Both the position numbers and the translations under genes were made by a program. DNA of 7,329 bases from an uncultured Bacteroidota bacterium. Lineage in GTDB: Bacteria > Bacteroidota > Bacteroidia > Chitinophagales > Chitinophagaceae. Below the pieces are notes generated by a model. The model ran no database searches. It worked only from the letters and a program-made list of their open reading frames with translations, and was not told the origin of the DNA. The first letter of the stretch is position 1, and each line of letters starts with the position of its first letter. Shown here piece after piece: positions 1 through 5,112 of this stretch. The stretch covers positions 1-7,329 of the forward strand of contig CAIYVS010000274.1 of the NCBI GenBank assembly GCA_903929655.1, given 5' to 3'.

Positions 1-252
1 AAGCATAATAAGATATACGCCCAATGCAATAAAATAACCTAAGGTTCTCGAATTAACCAATTGAGTAAACAATTCTGCCAGACCGAAACCGAAAAAAAGG
101 AGTGCTGCTAAAACAACAAAAAGAATGATGATAACGTAAATAAGATATCCAAGTATGTTTGAAGATCTTTCAATCAGGTTAATTTTTAACAACCTGACAT
201 TTACATCAATATACTCAACAATTTTGTCCTTTAGATTACTGAGAATGTTCAT
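1..252 (-). CDS. YqjE/Phage_holin_3_6-like membrane protein, 3' truncated by window edge
   Basis: The reverse-strand frame opens with ATG at 252 and stays open for 84 codons to the window edge, so only the N-terminal part is present. Residues 1-33 are a charged, amphipathic cytosolic-looking stretch (starting MNILSNLKDKIVEYIDVNVR). A strong hydrophobic segment follows at about 34-62 and a second begins at about 71. This N-terminal helix plus hairpin of two membrane segments matches the Phage_holin_3_6 (PF07332) family, whose E. coli member is YqjE. Despite the name these are usually chromosomal inner-membrane proteins, not lysis proteins, and nothing phage-like is nearby. The gene starts 10 bases after the stop of the YtxH gene and is probably co-transcribed with it. 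No Shine-Dalgarno sequence is visible. The family call rests on topology and neighbour; the biochemical function is unknown. Confidence 0.75.
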   Translation of the reverse strand, partial: MNILSNLKDKIVEYIDVNVRLLKINLIERSSNILGYLIYVIIILFVVLAALLFFGFGLAELFTQLVNSRTLGYFIALGVYLIML

Positions 253-262
253 TTTAAAAGGC

Positions 263-472
263 TTAAGATTTGTGGTAGATATCATGTTCAATATCCTCTC
301 CATGCTTATCCATTTTCGCTTTCAGGTCATCTTTAAGATCATTAATGCGTCCTTTCAGCTTTTCCATGTCTTCAATTCTTTTCTCTTTATCGGTAGCTAA
401 CAGATAACCTATTACAGCGCCTGCTGCAGCACCGATTAATAATGTAGCTATTGTTTTGCTTGTCTTTGCCAT
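263..472 (-). CDS. YtxH domain-containing small membrane protein
   Basis: This is a 69-residue protein with a single N-terminal transmembrane segment at about residues 8-26. The segment carries a glycine zipper (G14, G18, G22), followed by a very charged helix, about 28-66, rich in Lys, Glu and Asp and likely coiled-coil. That architecture is typical of YtxH-family proteins (PF12732), often linked to general stress regulons in Firmicutes and common in Bacteroidota, with no defined enzymatic role. The ATG at 472 follows an A/T-rich leader with no Shine-Dalgarno sequence. A TAnnTTTG promoter element lies about 43 bases upstream. The holin-like gene follows after 10 bases, so the two form a small membrane-protein operon comparable in composition to E. 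coli yqjD-yqjE. That parallel is inference. Confidence 0.85.
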   Translation of the reverse strand: MAKTSKTIATLLIGAAAGAVIGYLLATDKEKRIEDMEKLKGRINDLKDDLKAKMDKHGEDIEHDIYHKS

Positions 473-514
473 AATACTTAATAAAAATATTTTAATACCA
501 TAAAATTACTAATA

Positions 515-522
515 CAAAGATA
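515..522 (-). promoter_or_regulatory. Bacteroidota -7 element for the YtxH/holin-like operon
   Basis: On the reverse strand this reads TATCTTTG, an exact match to the Bacteroidota consensus TAnnTTTG. It implies a transcription start near 510 and an untranslated leader of roughly 38 bases. No convincing -33 TTTG is seen at the usual spacing. The nadD stop is at 586, so the YtxH and holin-like genes can be transcribed independently of nadD. Confidence 0.55.
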
Positions 523-585
523 CAAATACAATGATGAAGATCATGGTTCTGTTTGTTAAATATGAGACAATAACGATTAGGGCTG

Positions 586-1158
586 CTATTTCTGATAGTA
601 CCTGTTTGCCAGGATATATTCCTCAACATTGGCCGGCACTAAGTACTTTATAGACTTTTTATCCTTTATTAATTTACGTATATATGTAGAAGAAATATCA
701 AGAAGAGGGGCATTTAACAATTTAATATCTGCGCCATGTGTTTCATTTATTTCAAAACCGGGCCGATTGTATACAACAATAGCATAGTTCCCAACTAATT
801 GTTCAAAGTTCTTCCAGCGGTGTATATTCTGGAAACTATCGGCACCCAGAATAATTGAAAACCGTTCTAATGGAAATTTTTCGCTCAGGTAGGCAAGTGT
901 ATTGACTGTGTAGGAGGGCTTAGGTAGTTGGAACTCCACATTGCTTGCCCTGAATCTATTATTGTCTTCTATCGCCAACTTTACCAGATGCAGCCTGTCA
1001 TATTCATTAAGCAGGGAATGGGAATCTTTTAAGGGATTATGTGGCGAAACGACAAACCATATCTTATCTATATCAGTATGCTCTAAAACGTGGTTTGCAA
1101 CGATCAAATGGCCTGTGTGAATAGGGTTAAAACTCCCGAAATACAATCCGATATGCAT
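586..1158 (-). CDS. nadD: Nicotinate-nucleotide adenylyltransferase
   Basis: The enzyme transfers AMP from ATP to nicotinate mononucleotide, giving deamido-NAD in the cytosolic NAD biosynthesis pathway. The 190-residue length is normal for NadD. The nucleotidyltransferase signature GSFNPIHTGH lies at residues 8-17 and contains the (T/H)xGH ATP-binding site. Further family blocks are SPHNPLK at 38-44, PSYT at 81-84, GADSF with a following W at 105-115, and the C-terminal ISSTYIR motif at 155-161, which binds ATP phosphates. The start at 1158 is fixed by the family's usual beginning (M-x-IGLYFGSF). Upstream on the same strand is feoA, 64 bases away. Downstream is the YtxH gene, which has its own promoter. 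A TAnnTTTG element ends only four bases before the ATG. In some Bacteroidota nadD follows gmk, but here it does not. Confidence 0.97.
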   Translation of the reverse strand: MHIGLYFGSFNPIHTGHLIVANHVLEHTDIDKIWFVVSPHNPLKDSHSLLNEYDRLHLVKLAIEDNNRFRASNVEFQLPKPSYTVNTLAYLSEKFPLERFSIILGADSFQNIHRWKNFEQLVGNYAIVVYNRPGFEINETHGADIKLLNAPLLDISSTYIRKLIKDKKSIKYLVPANVEEYILANRYYQK

Positions 1159-1162
1159 GAGG

Positions 1163-1170
1163 CAAAACTA
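1163..1170 (-). promoter_or_regulatory. -7 element abutting nadD start
   Basis: The reverse-strand sequence TAGTTTTG matches TAnnTTTG exactly. Only four bases (CCTC) separate it from the nadD ATG at 1158, so transcription would begin at or within a base or two of the start codon. Either nadD is made from a leaderless mRNA or this match is fortuitous and nadD is read from the feoA promoter. No clear -33 element was found. Confidence 0.4.
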
Positions 1171-1222
1171 ATAAAAAAGCTGTCCTTAGCCCTAACGAAA
1201 TGTAATATTAATTTATGAATAT

Positions 1223-1474
1223 TTAAGAAAGCGTAAGCTCAACCCATATCTTGTCAGCATCCTGCTTACGAATACTCAGGTAATATCCAGCTATCTGTAT
1301 AGCCATTGGATCTCCCATAGGCGCTATCATCTCCACCCATATCGGCTCGCCGGGTATACAGCCCATTTCCATCAATGTTAATTGAAAATCGCTTTCATCA
1401 TGACTTTTAATGACAGCCTTTATACCTGTTGGTAATTCCGAAAGACGCATTAATGTTTCTACAGGCACCTCCAT
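1223..1474 (-). CDS. feoA: FeoA family protein (ferrous iron transport accessory)
   Basis: FeoA proteins are small cytosolic SH3-like-fold proteins that support the FeoB ferrous iron permease. The single FeoA domain spans nearly the whole 83 residues: LSELPTG at 11-17, MEMGCIPG at 35-42, APMGDP at 51-56, and the terminal strand IRKQDADKIWVE at 68-79. All sit at the positions expected for PF04023. No feoB is adjacent: nadD lies downstream and ybeY is divergent upstream, so this is a stand-alone copy within the window. The start is uncertain. ATG at 1474 gives 83 residues, but an internal ATG at 1450 gives 75 residues beginning MRLSELPTG, a common FeoA start. A promoter element four bases before 1474 would place transcription initiation at or near that codon, so either a leaderless 83-residue product or a 75-residue product with a short leader is possible. 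Confidence 0.92.
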   Translation of the reverse strand: MEVPVETLMRLSELPTGIKAVIKSHDESDFQLTLMEMGCIPGEPIWVEMIAPMGDPMAIQIAGYYLSIRKQDADKIWVELTLS

Positions 1475-1478
1475 TAAG

Positions 1479-1486
1479 CAAAAATA
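1479..1486 (-). promoter_or_regulatory. -7 element for feoA
   Basis: The reverse strand reads TATTTTTG, an exact TAnnTTTG match, four bases (CTTA) before the ATG at 1474. Further upstream on the same strand are two partial copies of the same TATTTT core inside an AAAATACGA direct repeat (1492-1500 and 1509-1517), so the divergent gap may hold alternative promoters or a regulator site. Confidence 0.45.
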
Positions 1487-1543
1487 CTATTAAAATACGA
1501 GTCCCTGAAAAATACGAACTTCGCACAAAATCAACATAAGCTG

Positions 1544-1981
1544 ATGCCGGCAAAGTTTTATGAACAGGACGTAAAAACAGGCCTGATAAATAAGAGAGAA
1601 TTATCTGCTTTCCTTGACATGCTTGTACAAAGACACTTAACAGGAGTAAAAACAATTCATTTAAACTTCGTTTTTTGCAATGATAATTACCTGCTCCAGA
1701 TCAATAAAGAGTTTTTAAGCCATGACACATATACAGATATCATCACATTCAACTTAAGCGAAAAGCCGAATGAATTAGCAGCAGATATATATATCAGTAT
1801 CGATAGGGTAAAAGAAAACGCAGAAAAGTACATCACGACCTATGATCATGAATTGCATCGTGTAATATTTCATGGAGTATTGCATCTTTGTGGTTTCAAA
1901 GACAAAAAAGAGGCCGATAAAAAGGAAATGCGGCAACAGGAAAATCTCTGCCTGAAGGAATATTTTAAACAAACCAGTTAA
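1544..1981 (+). CDS. ybeY: rRNA maturation RNase YbeY
   Basis: YbeY is a metal-dependent endoribonuclease involved in 16S rRNA 3'-end maturation and ribosome quality control. The 145-residue length is normal. The family blocks are DTYTDIITF at residues 61-69 (equivalent to D-x-x-TDVLSF), ADIYISIDRV at 80-89, and the metal site HGVLHLCGFKD at 110-120. In the classical motif three histidines coordinate zinc (H-3x-H-5x-H). Here H110 and H114 are present but the third position is D120. To my recollection G-(Y/F)-KDK is common in Bacteroidota YbeY, so this is probably lineage-normal rather than a defect. The start at 1544 fits the family's N-terminus, although no Shine-Dalgarno or exact TAnnTTTG element precedes it. 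The stop overlaps the next gene's ATG by one base. Confidence 0.95.
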   Translation: MPAKFYEQDVKTGLINKRELSAFLDMLVQRHLTGVKTIHLNFVFCNDNYLLQINKEFLSHDTYTDIITFNLSEKPNELAADIYISIDRVKENAEKYITTYDHELHRVIFHGVLHLCGFKDKKEADKKEMRQQENLCLKEYFKQTS

Positions 1982-2709
1982 TGAAGATTGATATATTATA
2001 CGAAGATGATGACCTGGTAATAGTTAACAAAGCCCCTGGCTTATTAGTTATTCCTGATCGTTTTAATGCCGAAATACCCAGCCTGGGTCGTTTACTCGAA
2101 GCAAGGTCGGGGCAAAAAATATGGATAGTGCATCGCCTGGACCGGGGCACCAGCGGAACTATTTGCTTTGCAAAGAACGAAACAACACATAGCTACCTGT
2201 CACAACTTTTTGAAAACAGGCAGGTCTCCAAATACTATCTTGGCCTTGTGACGGGAATGCTGATACCAGCAGAAGGTAGAATTGAAAAAGCTATAATAGA
2301 GCACCCCACCATAAAAGGCAAAATGATAGTAGCTAAAAAAGGTAAGGCTTCTGTTACAGATTATAAAGCACTGGAACAATGGCCGCTTTATTCGCTTGTA
2401 GAATTTCAGATACACACAGGCCGCACCCACCAGATAAGGGTACATATGCAATCCATAGGGCACCCTTTGGTTTGCGATGAACTATACGGCGATGGTCAAC
2501 CTTTTTTGGTTTCAAACATTAAACGTAAGTACAGGCTATCAGATAAGGAAGAAATTGAAAAACCACTTTTGAGCCGTCTCGCACTTCATGCGTCCCGCCT
2601 GGAGTTTAAGAAAGAAGATGGAACAGAGATAAAAGTGGAAGCACCGCTACCAAAAGATATTGCTGCTTGTGTTAAACAGCTAAATAAATGGCAGCCACAA
2701 ACAAGCTAA
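1981..2709 (+). CDS. RluA family pseudouridine synthase
   Basis: The protein isomerises specific uridines to pseudouridine in rRNA or tRNA. It has 242 residues and consists of the catalytic domain alone, with no N-terminal S4 RNA-binding domain. The catalytic motif HRLDRGTSG is at residues 51-59, with D54 as the expected nucleophile. The uracil-pocket block TGRTHQIRVH is at 146-155, followed by HPL at 161-163 and ALHASRLEF near the C-terminus, all typical of the RluA/RluC/RluD/TruC group. Its exact substrate cannot be assigned from the sequence. The ATG overlaps the ybeY stop as TAATG, so translation is probably coupled and both belong to one RNA-processing operon. The 54-base gap to gldC lacks a hairpin terminator. 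Confidence 0.95.
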   Translation: MKIDILYEDDDLVIVNKAPGLLVIPDRFNAEIPSLGRLLEARSGQKIWIVHRLDRGTSGTICFAKNETTHSYLSQLFENRQVSKYYLGLVTGMLIPAEGRIEKAIIEHPTIKGKMIVAKKGKASVTDYKALEQWPLYSLVEFQIHTGRTHQIRVHMQSIGHPLVCDELYGDGQPFLVSNIKRKYRLSDKEEIEKPLLSRLALHASRLEFKKEDGTEIKVEAPLPKDIAACVKQLNKWQPQTS

Positions 2710-2763
2710 GTAGTAAAAGAACATTATATTTTGAAAATTTTTGACTAATAAATTAAAAAGTAA

Positions 2764-3099
2764 ATGAGATCAAATATTAACATACAGGTACAACTGGATG
2801 AAGACAAGATGCCTGAAATGATTGAATGGAACGCACCGGATGGTGGCGTGGAAGGCATGCAGAAAGCCAAAGCTGTATTGCTGGGTCTTTGGGATGGAGA
2901 AGAAAAATCAGCATTGCGCATTGATCTGTGGACAAGCAAAATGATGGTAGATGAAATGAATGACTTCTTTTACCAAACCTTTTTTGGCATGGCAGACACC
3001 TATCTTCGTGCAACTAAAAACGCCGAGCTGTCGAAGGAAATGAAAGAATTTGCCAAAAACTTTCTTAAGAAGGCTGGCACCGCAGAGGAAACCAAATAA
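2764..3099 (+). CDS. gldC: Gliding motility protein GldC
   Basis: This 111-residue protein matches GldC along its whole length. Visible blocks are an N-terminal strand with IQVQLDEDKMPE at residues 7-18, then IEWNAPDGG at 20-28, LRIDLWT at 51-57, and VDEMNDFFYQTFFGMADTYLRAT beginning at 62. It has no signal peptide and no membrane segment, so it should be cytosolic. In Flavobacterium johnsoniae gldC lies next to gldB and contributes to gliding, but its biochemical role is not defined, and it occurs in many Bacteroidota regardless of motility. Here gldB is not adjacent: a pseudouridine synthase lies upstream and yqeY downstream. The leader is A-rich with no Shine-Dalgarno sequence. A near-match to the -7 element (AATTTTTG, 2736-2743) precedes it at a reasonable distance but is too weak to list separately. 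Confidence 0.93.
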   Translation: MRSNINIQVQLDEDKMPEMIEWNAPDGGVEGMQKAKAVLLGLWDGEEKSALRIDLWTSKMMVDEMNDFFYQTFFGMADTYLRATKNAELSKEMKEFAKNFLKKAGTAEETK

Positions 3100-3104
3100 T
3101 TTAC

Positions 3105-3176
3105 AATTACCAATTTATGATTGGAAATTAGTATTGGAAATTTTATTTTTTTTTTGAATTTTTAATTTTGAATTTT
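3105..3176 (+). repeat. Short AT-rich degenerate tandem repeats between gldC and yqeY
   Basis: The 77-base gap contains two pairs of perfect short direct repeats. ATTGGAAATT occurs at 3120-3129 and 3133-3142 (period 13). TTTTGAATTTT occurs at 3152-3162 and 3166-3176 (period 14). They are separated by a run of ten T at 3146-3155. CCAAT at 3110-3114 can pair with ATTGG at 3120-3124 as a 5-bp stem, extended by three pairs across an A-A mismatch. The stem is too weak and too far from the T run for a standard terminator. Iterated AATT-rich stretches of this kind are, to my knowledge, frequent between Bacteroidota genes; their role is unknown. Confidence 0.6.
3163..3170 (+). promoter_or_regulatory. 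Possible -7 element for yqeY operon
   Basis: TAATTTTG matches TAnnTTTG and lies six bases before the yqeY ATG at 3177. It is embedded in an extremely AT-rich repeat, so a chance match is more likely here than at the other sites. If real, the yqeY-cvpA-pabA mRNA would be leaderless or nearly so. Confidence 0.3.
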
Positions 3177-3641
3177 ATGTCTCTTGAACAAAAAGTAATG
3201 GATGAATTAAAGGATGCTATGCGCTCAAAAAATGAGGCCGCATTACGCACCTTAAGGGCTATTAAAGCTGCAATCATTATAGAAAAGACCGCTGAAGGAG
3301 CCACAGGCAATATAAGCGAAGCAGACGAAACAAAGATGCTGCAAAAACTTGCAAAACAACGTCGCGATTCATTGGATATTTATGAAAAACAAAATCGCGA
3401 AGACCTGGCAGCAAAAGAAAGAGAAGAATTGCAAATAATAGAACGTTTTTTGCCTAAACAAATGTCTGCAGACGAGCTGAAAACTGAACTGCATAAAATA
3501 ATAGAACAGGTAGGCGCAAAAACTCCGGCAGATATGGGTAAAGTAATGGGTGTAGCCGCAAAACAATTAGCCGGCAAAGCAGATGGCAAAGCAATATCCG
3601 AAACAGTGAAGCAACTATTGTCACAAGAGCTTAACTCATGA
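3177..3641 (+). CDS. yqeY: GatB/YqeY domain-containing protein
   Basis: This 154-residue, mostly helical cytosolic protein resembles the C-terminal tRNA-interacting domain of the GatB amidotransferase subunit. Stand-alone YqeY proteins may act in tRNA-dependent amidation, but their function is not firmly established. Diagnostic stretches are KQRRDSLDIYEKQNREDLA near residues 60-79, EIxxIERFLPKQMS-like residues at about 84-96, and the C-terminal block GKVMGVAAKQLAGKADGK at about 122-139. I place the start at ATG 3177 (MSLEQKVMDELK), the usual family N-terminus. A longer version would need a TTG at 3168 that lies inside the promoter-like AT tract. The stop overlaps the cvpA start by four bases (ATGA), indicating coupled translation. 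Confidence 0.93.
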   Translation: MSLEQKVMDELKDAMRSKNEAALRTLRAIKAAIIIEKTAEGATGNISEADETKMLQKLAKQRRDSLDIYEKQNREDLAAKEREELQIIERFLPKQMSADELKTELHKIIEQVGAKTPADMGKVMGVAAKQLAGKADGKAISETVKQLLSQELNS

Positions 3642-4192
3642 TACTTGATATTATTGGTATTTTGCTGGTAATTATATCCTTTATACGCGGCTATATGAAA
3701 GGTGTCATATTAGCCGCTTTTTCTGTATTGGCCATCGTTTTAGGTGTTATTTGTGCATTAAAACTATCTCATACGCTTGCCGTTTATTTGTATGACAAGG
3801 GCATCATTACATCAGGCTGGGCCCAGATAGTGAGCTATGTTGTCTTATTTATTATTGTTGTTCTGCTGGTGAGGCTAATTGCTAAAGCTATTCAATCCGC
3901 CTTGGAGGCAGTCCTGCTGGGAACTGTAAATAAAATTGTCGGTGGCATTTTATATGCTGCATTGGGGGCTTTTGCATGGAGCGTTATACTATGGATCGGT
4001 ACACAATCTCACATTATTTCAGAACAAGCAGTTGTCGCTTCCAAAACCTACCATTTTTTTGCTCCGATAGCTCCTTGGGTATTTGCTCGTTTAGGCAGTC
4101 TCATACCATTTGTAAAAAATATCCTCGGCGAACTGGAGCAATTTTTTCAGCATGTAAATCAGCAAATGCCACACCATGTGGGTACTTCTTGA
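3638..4192 (+). CDS. cvpA: CvpA family membrane protein
   Basis: This 184-residue inner-membrane protein has four predicted transmembrane segments at about residues 2-17, 22-42, 62-82 and 99-121. An amphipathic C-terminal region of about 60 residues follows. The opening D-I-I-G-I-L-L pattern with the short R-G-Y-x-K-G turn at 17-22, and the NKIVGGILYAALGAF segment at 98-112, are characteristic of CvpA (PF02674). The family is named for a role in colicin V production in E. coli and is linked to envelope integrity. Its mechanism is unknown, and no bacteriocin gene is present here. The start overlaps yqeY by 4 bases. The 3' end overlaps the downstream amidotransferase by 17 bases, so the three genes form a compact operon. 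Confidence 0.92.
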   Translation: MILDIIGILLVIISFIRGYMKGVILAAFSVLAIVLGVICALKLSHTLAVYLYDKGIITSGWAQIVSYVVLFIIVVLLVRLIAKAIQSALEAVLLGTVNKIVGGILYAALGAFAWSVILWIGTQSHIISEQAVVASKTYHFFAPIAPWVFARLGSLIPFVKNILGELEQFFQHVNQQMPHHVGTS

Positions 4193-4736
4193 TAATTACG
4201 ATTCCTTCACTTATATATTGCACCACTACCTGCTGCAAACAGGCAACGAATGTGCTGTGTACCGTAATGACGAAATAAGTATTGATGACTTGGTAAATCT
4301 CAACCCCTCACGTCTCATTATTTCTCCCGGCCCGGAAACCCCGTTACAAGCTGGCATCTGCATGCAGGCTATAGACCATTTTCATTCACGCATTCCCATT
4401 CTTGGTGTTTGCCTGGGCCACCAGGCGTTAGGCATGTATTTTGGAGCAAAATTAATACACACATCCTACCCCATGCATGGCAAGACCAGCCTTGTACAAC
4501 ATAACAGCCATCAATTATTTCATAATATTCCCTCACCGTTTACAGTAATGCGCTATCACTCCCTTGCACTTGACCAGTTCAATAATACAGGGCTACAAGC
4601 CATCGCACATTCAGATGACGGAATTATTATGGCACTCGTTCATGAAAAATATAATTGCATAGGCGTACAATTCCATCCCGAATCTGTTGGCACTGAAATG
4701 GGTTTGCAATTACTGAAGAATTGGACCAATATTTAA
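4176..4736 (+). CDS. pabA/trpG: Aminodeoxychorismate/anthranilate synthase component II (glutamine amidotransferase)
   Basis: This class I glutamine amidotransferase releases ammonia from glutamine for a chorismate-using partner (PabB for p-aminobenzoate and folate, or TrpE for tryptophan). It has 186 residues, the normal length. It begins with LLDNYDSFTY (residues 4-13), has the oxyanion loop ISPGPETP at 49-56, the nucleophile C79 in GVCLGHQ (77-83), and H167 and E169 in QFHPES (165-170), so the triad is complete. MHGKTS at 100-105 and RYHSL at 126-130 resemble PabA slightly more than TrpG, but many Bacteroidota use one protein for both pathways. No pabB or trpE is in the window. The conserved N-terminus fixes the start inside cvpA, giving a 17-base out-of-frame overlap. 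No hairpin terminator follows. Confidence 0.93.
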   Translation: MWVLLDNYDSFTYILHHYLLQTGNECAVYRNDEISIDDLVNLNPSRLIISPGPETPLQAGICMQAIDHFHSRIPILGVCLGHQALGMYFGAKLIHTSYPMHGKTSLVQHNSHQLFHNIPSPFTVMRYHSLALDQFNNTGLQAIAHSDDGIIMALVHEKYNCIGVQFHPESVGTEMGLQLLKNWTNI

Positions 4737-4803
4737 TTTCAATTAAAGGATATTTATCAAAAATTAAATACCTGTTTAAGCAGTCGGAACTTTCAAAAAT
4801 AAT

Positions 4804-4834
4804 TTTGAATATACGTATAGAAATATTATTTTTG
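4804..4834 (+). promoter_or_regulatory. Bacteroidota promoter (-33/-7) for toxin-antitoxin operon
   Basis: TTTG at 4804-4807 and TATTTTTG at 4827-4834 are separated by 19 bases, a good match to the Bacteroidota TTTG/TAnnTTTG promoter. Transcription would start near 4838-4841, giving a leader of about 15 bases before the ATG at 4855. This is the best-formed promoter in the window and shows that the toxin-antitoxin pair is not simply read from the pabA/trpG operon. Confidence 0.65.
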
Positions 4835-4841
4835 TCGTATA
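4810..4841 (+). promoter_or_regulatory. Candidate antitoxin operator: palindrome plus half-site
   Basis: TATACGTATA at 4810-4819 is a perfect 10-base palindrome lying between the -33 and -7 elements. Its half, CGTATA, recurs at 4836-4841 over the predicted transcription start, exactly 22 bases (about two helical turns) from the first. Same-face spaced sites overlapping the promoter are what an autorepressing ribbon-helix-helix antitoxin would be expected to bind. Binding itself is inference. CGTATA also occurs by chance elsewhere in the window. Confidence 0.4.
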
Positions 4842-4854
4842 AACATGAAAATAT

Positions 4855-5112
4855 ATGGACGCCAAGATAACTCTAAGTTTTGACGCGCAAATAATAGACA
4901 CAGCCAAAAAATATGCTGCTAAGCAAGGCATCAGCCTCAGCAGGCTTACAGAAGTATTACTGAGAAAAGTAGTAGCCGGTAATTACAGGGACATAGAAGA
5001 TATGCCTATAGCAGATTGGGTATCAAAAGTATCAGAAGGCGAAGTTGAATACCAGACCAAAAACAGGAAACGCAAAACCATGAAGGATGAATATTTCAAT
5101 AGTAAAAAATGA
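4855..5112 (+). CDS. Antitoxin, ribbon-helix-helix (DUF6364-like)
   Basis: This 85-residue protein shows the ribbon-helix-helix pattern. Residues 3-9 (AKITLSF) form the DNA-binding strand, 11-24 the first helix, then a G-I-S-L-S turn at 25-29 and the second helix to about residue 40. The N-terminus closely resembles DUF6364-type antitoxins. The C-terminal half (about 41-85) is charged, lacks a hydrophobic core, and ends very basic and acidic by turns, as expected for a flexible toxin-binding tail. It should neutralise the downstream PIN nuclease and, by family analogy, repress its own promoter. The stop overlaps the toxin ATG by four bases. The start at 4855 is chosen because the upstream ATG at 4845 is out of frame and stops after 12 codons. 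Confidence 0.8.
   Translation: MDAKITLSFDAQIIDTAKKYAAKQGISLSRLTEVLLRKVVAGNYRDIEDMPIADWVSKVSEGEVEYQTKNRKRKTMKDEYFNSKK

Noticed and set aside
1..252. Prophage lysis holin
   Set aside because: The holin family name is historical; the protein is next to a YtxH gene and housekeeping genes, with no phage gene in the window.
1407..1655. Reverse-strand open frame across the feoA-ybeY gap
   Set aside because: It overlaps both feoA (another frame) and ybeY (antisense), which have strong family motifs; its own translation shows no recognisable domain.
3110..3155. Terminator after gldC (CCAAT/ATTGG stem followed by a T run)
   Set aside because: The stem is only five pairs plus three beyond a mismatch, AT-rich, and more than 20 bases from the T run; it is better described as part of the AT repeat region.
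3168..3176. TTG start giving a three-residue longer YqeY
   Set aside because: The TTG overlaps a TAnnTTTG-like element and adds residues outside the family's usual N-terminus; ATG 3177 gives the standard start.
3976..4278. Forward open frame of 100 codons overlapping the cvpA-pabA/trpG junction
   Set aside because: It is an alternative frame of two well-supported genes, and its composition resembles no domain I recognise.
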